Shown here one piece after another: positions 63,029 through 64,000 of a stretch of DNA of 64,000 bases. The notes beneath the pieces were generated by a model. That model ran no database searches. It worked only from the letters and a program-made list of their open reading frames with translations, and was not told the origin of the DNA. Position 1 is the stretch's first letter. Every line of letters begins with the position of its first letter. The stretch lies in assembly GCA_963727415.1 (NCBI GenBank), contig CAVSGF010000002.1, positions 620,001 to 684,000 on the forward strand, given 5' to 3'. Source of the DNA: DASQPR01 sp963727415. Its GTDB lineage: Bacteria; Actinomycetota; Actinomycetes; Mycobacteriales; Micromonosporaceae. Made by a program: the position numbers and the translations under genes.

Positions 63029-63735
63029 CGACAGCGAACGCACCGGCGCTGGTGTCGATCGAGAACGTGAGTCGCCGGTTCCGGCTCGGCACCATCACCG
63101 TAGACGCTCTCGTCGACGTGTCGGCCCGGATCAACACCGGTGAGCTGACCGTGATCGCCGGCCCGTCCGGGTCCGGCAAGACTACGTTGCTGACCATCCT
63201 CGCCGGACACGAAACCTCCGACAGCGGCACCATCGTGGTGCGTCCGCCGCTGCCGCTTGGCGCCCGGATCGAGGAGCTGAGCTGGGGGTACGTCGGGTAC
63301 GTGCCACAGATTCCGGCGCTGCTCGACGAACTTACCACCGCCGAGAACGTCGAGCTTCCGGCCCGGCTGACCGGACGACGGGTCCGCCGCGCGGACCGGA
63401 CCGCGGCGGCCGGCTGGACCACGGCCGAGCTGATGCGACGCTTGCAGATCGATCACCTGGTTGACCGGTATCCAAGCCAGACCTCGGGTGGCGAGCAGCA
63501 GCGCACCGCCATCGCCCGCGCGCTGCGCCTGATGCCGCCGCTGGTCATCGCCGACGAGCCGACAGGGCATCAGGATCGTGCCCGGGTTCACATCGTGCTG
63601 GAGACGTTCCGCGAATACGCCCGGTCCGGGCACGCGGTGGTGATCGCGAGCCACGACGACGAGGTGATGGCCGCCGCCGACCGGCTGATCCGAATGCAGG
63701 ACGGCCGGCTTTCGCCGCAATGGGCGGCGCTATGA
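63025..63735 (+). CDS. ABC transporter ATP-binding protein, second ATPase
   Basis: A 236-aa ATPase of the same family: Walker A GPSGSGKTTLLTILAG, signature TSGGEQQRTAIARAL, Walker B LVIADEPTGHQD, H-loop ASHDDEV. Together with the previous ATPase it would give a heterodimeric motor for the double-length permease. Confidence 0.92.
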   Translation: MTTANAPALVSIENVSRRFRLGTITVDALVDVSARINTGELTVIAGPSGSGKTTLLTILAGHETSDSGTIVVRPPLPLGARIEELSWGYVGYVPQIPALLDELTTAENVELPARLTGRRVRRADRTAAAGWTTAELMRRLQIDHLVDRYPSQTSGGEQQRTAIARALRLMPPLVIADEPTGHQDRARVHIVLETFREYARSGHAVVIASHDDEVMAAADRLIRMQDGRLSPQWAAL

Positions 63736-63881
63736 GTTTCCGGACGAACTCGAAGGCCCGCGCAGCGGGCAAGACCCGCAGGGCGGCCCGAACCGCGGGC
63801 GGTGGCGGCGATCCGGGCGCCGCCACCGCCTGCTGGCGGGACCGGCCGACGCGCTCGAGGTCAGCCGTCGCGGCACTGTGA
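63732..63881 (+). CDS. Possible small basic protein, 49 aa
   Basis: An open frame from ATG 63732, overlapping the preceding stop by ATGA, encodes a short Arg/Ala/Gly-rich peptide. The overlap suggests coupled translation, but the composition is poor support for a real protein. It could be the start of a gene disrupted nearby, since another frame continues similar coding to about 63890. Confidence 0.3.
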   Translation: MSFRTNSKARAAGKTRRAARTAGGGGDPGAATACWRDRPTRSRSAVAAL

Positions 63882-64000
63882 CCGTAGCGTCATGATGTCG
63901 GCATTCCACATCAGTCCTACTAGTGGCATGCTAGCGCTGGACAGATACGGGGCGATGTCCAGTCTTCGGTGTGTGCCGTGAAGCCGGTGCCGCCGTGTCG

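Overview
The window is 64 kb of high-GC DNA from an actinomycete-like bacterium (Actinomycetota). Supporting signs are the PriA-type HisA, the Trp-operon membrane protein between trpE and trpC, a 13E12/DUF222 HNH gene, a mycothiol-type TIGR03085 protein, many GTG starts, and -10 boxes only 5-7 nt before start codons (leaderless mRNAs). No rRNA, tRNA, phage module or CRISPR array was seen. Genus cannot be fixed by eye.

Layout. 1-3.4 kb: a membrane-anchored protein, a ParA/MinD-like ATPase and a second membrane protein. 3.4-9.6 kb: a gene-poor stretch, an HNH gene, a 56-bp tandem repeat block, a histidine phosphatase, a GNAT acetyltransferase, a merR-trx pair with a perfect palindromic operator, and a LON-domain protein. 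9.7-15.4 kb: histidine operon hisD-C-B-(48-aa membrane protein)-H-(107-aa membrane protein)-priA-ridA; hisF follows in the opposite orientation. 16.3-38.4 kb: a 22-kb accessory block separating hisF from hisI. It holds a GH20 hexosaminidase, a divergent yczR/yczE pair, an acyl-CoA ligase, a LolA-like protein with an ABC-2 exporter facing a two-component system, a heterodimeric ABC exporter, a TetR-linked ABC-2 exporter with a long palindromic operator, and an AbiEi/DUF559 gene bounded by two 40-bp hairpin direct repeats. 38.6-44.3 kb: hisI-trpE-(Trp membrane protein)-trpC-trpB-trpA, with no trpF, matching a dual-function PriA. 44.4-64 kb: a broken methyltransferase, nudix, lgt, a flavin monooxygenase, gltB-gltD-pyk-thioesterase, a cysteine-free Rrf2 regulator, a CapA-like lipoprotein, and an FtsX-type permease with two ATPases.

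Three cross-cutting observations matter most. (1) At least ten loci carry tandem repeats. Those inside genes nearly all have a period of exactly 15 bp (five codons) and sit at termini or linkers of otherwise conserved enzymes; those outside genes have periods of 14, 15, 16, 25 or 56 bp. (2) Three genes (an ABC half-exporter, gltB, a methyltransferase) are each broken by one extra G in a G run, suggesting homopolymer sequencing error. (3) The hairpin-flanked DUF559 gene, with two perfect DnaA-box sequences beside it, looks like a small mobile or selfish cassette placed just upstream of hisI.
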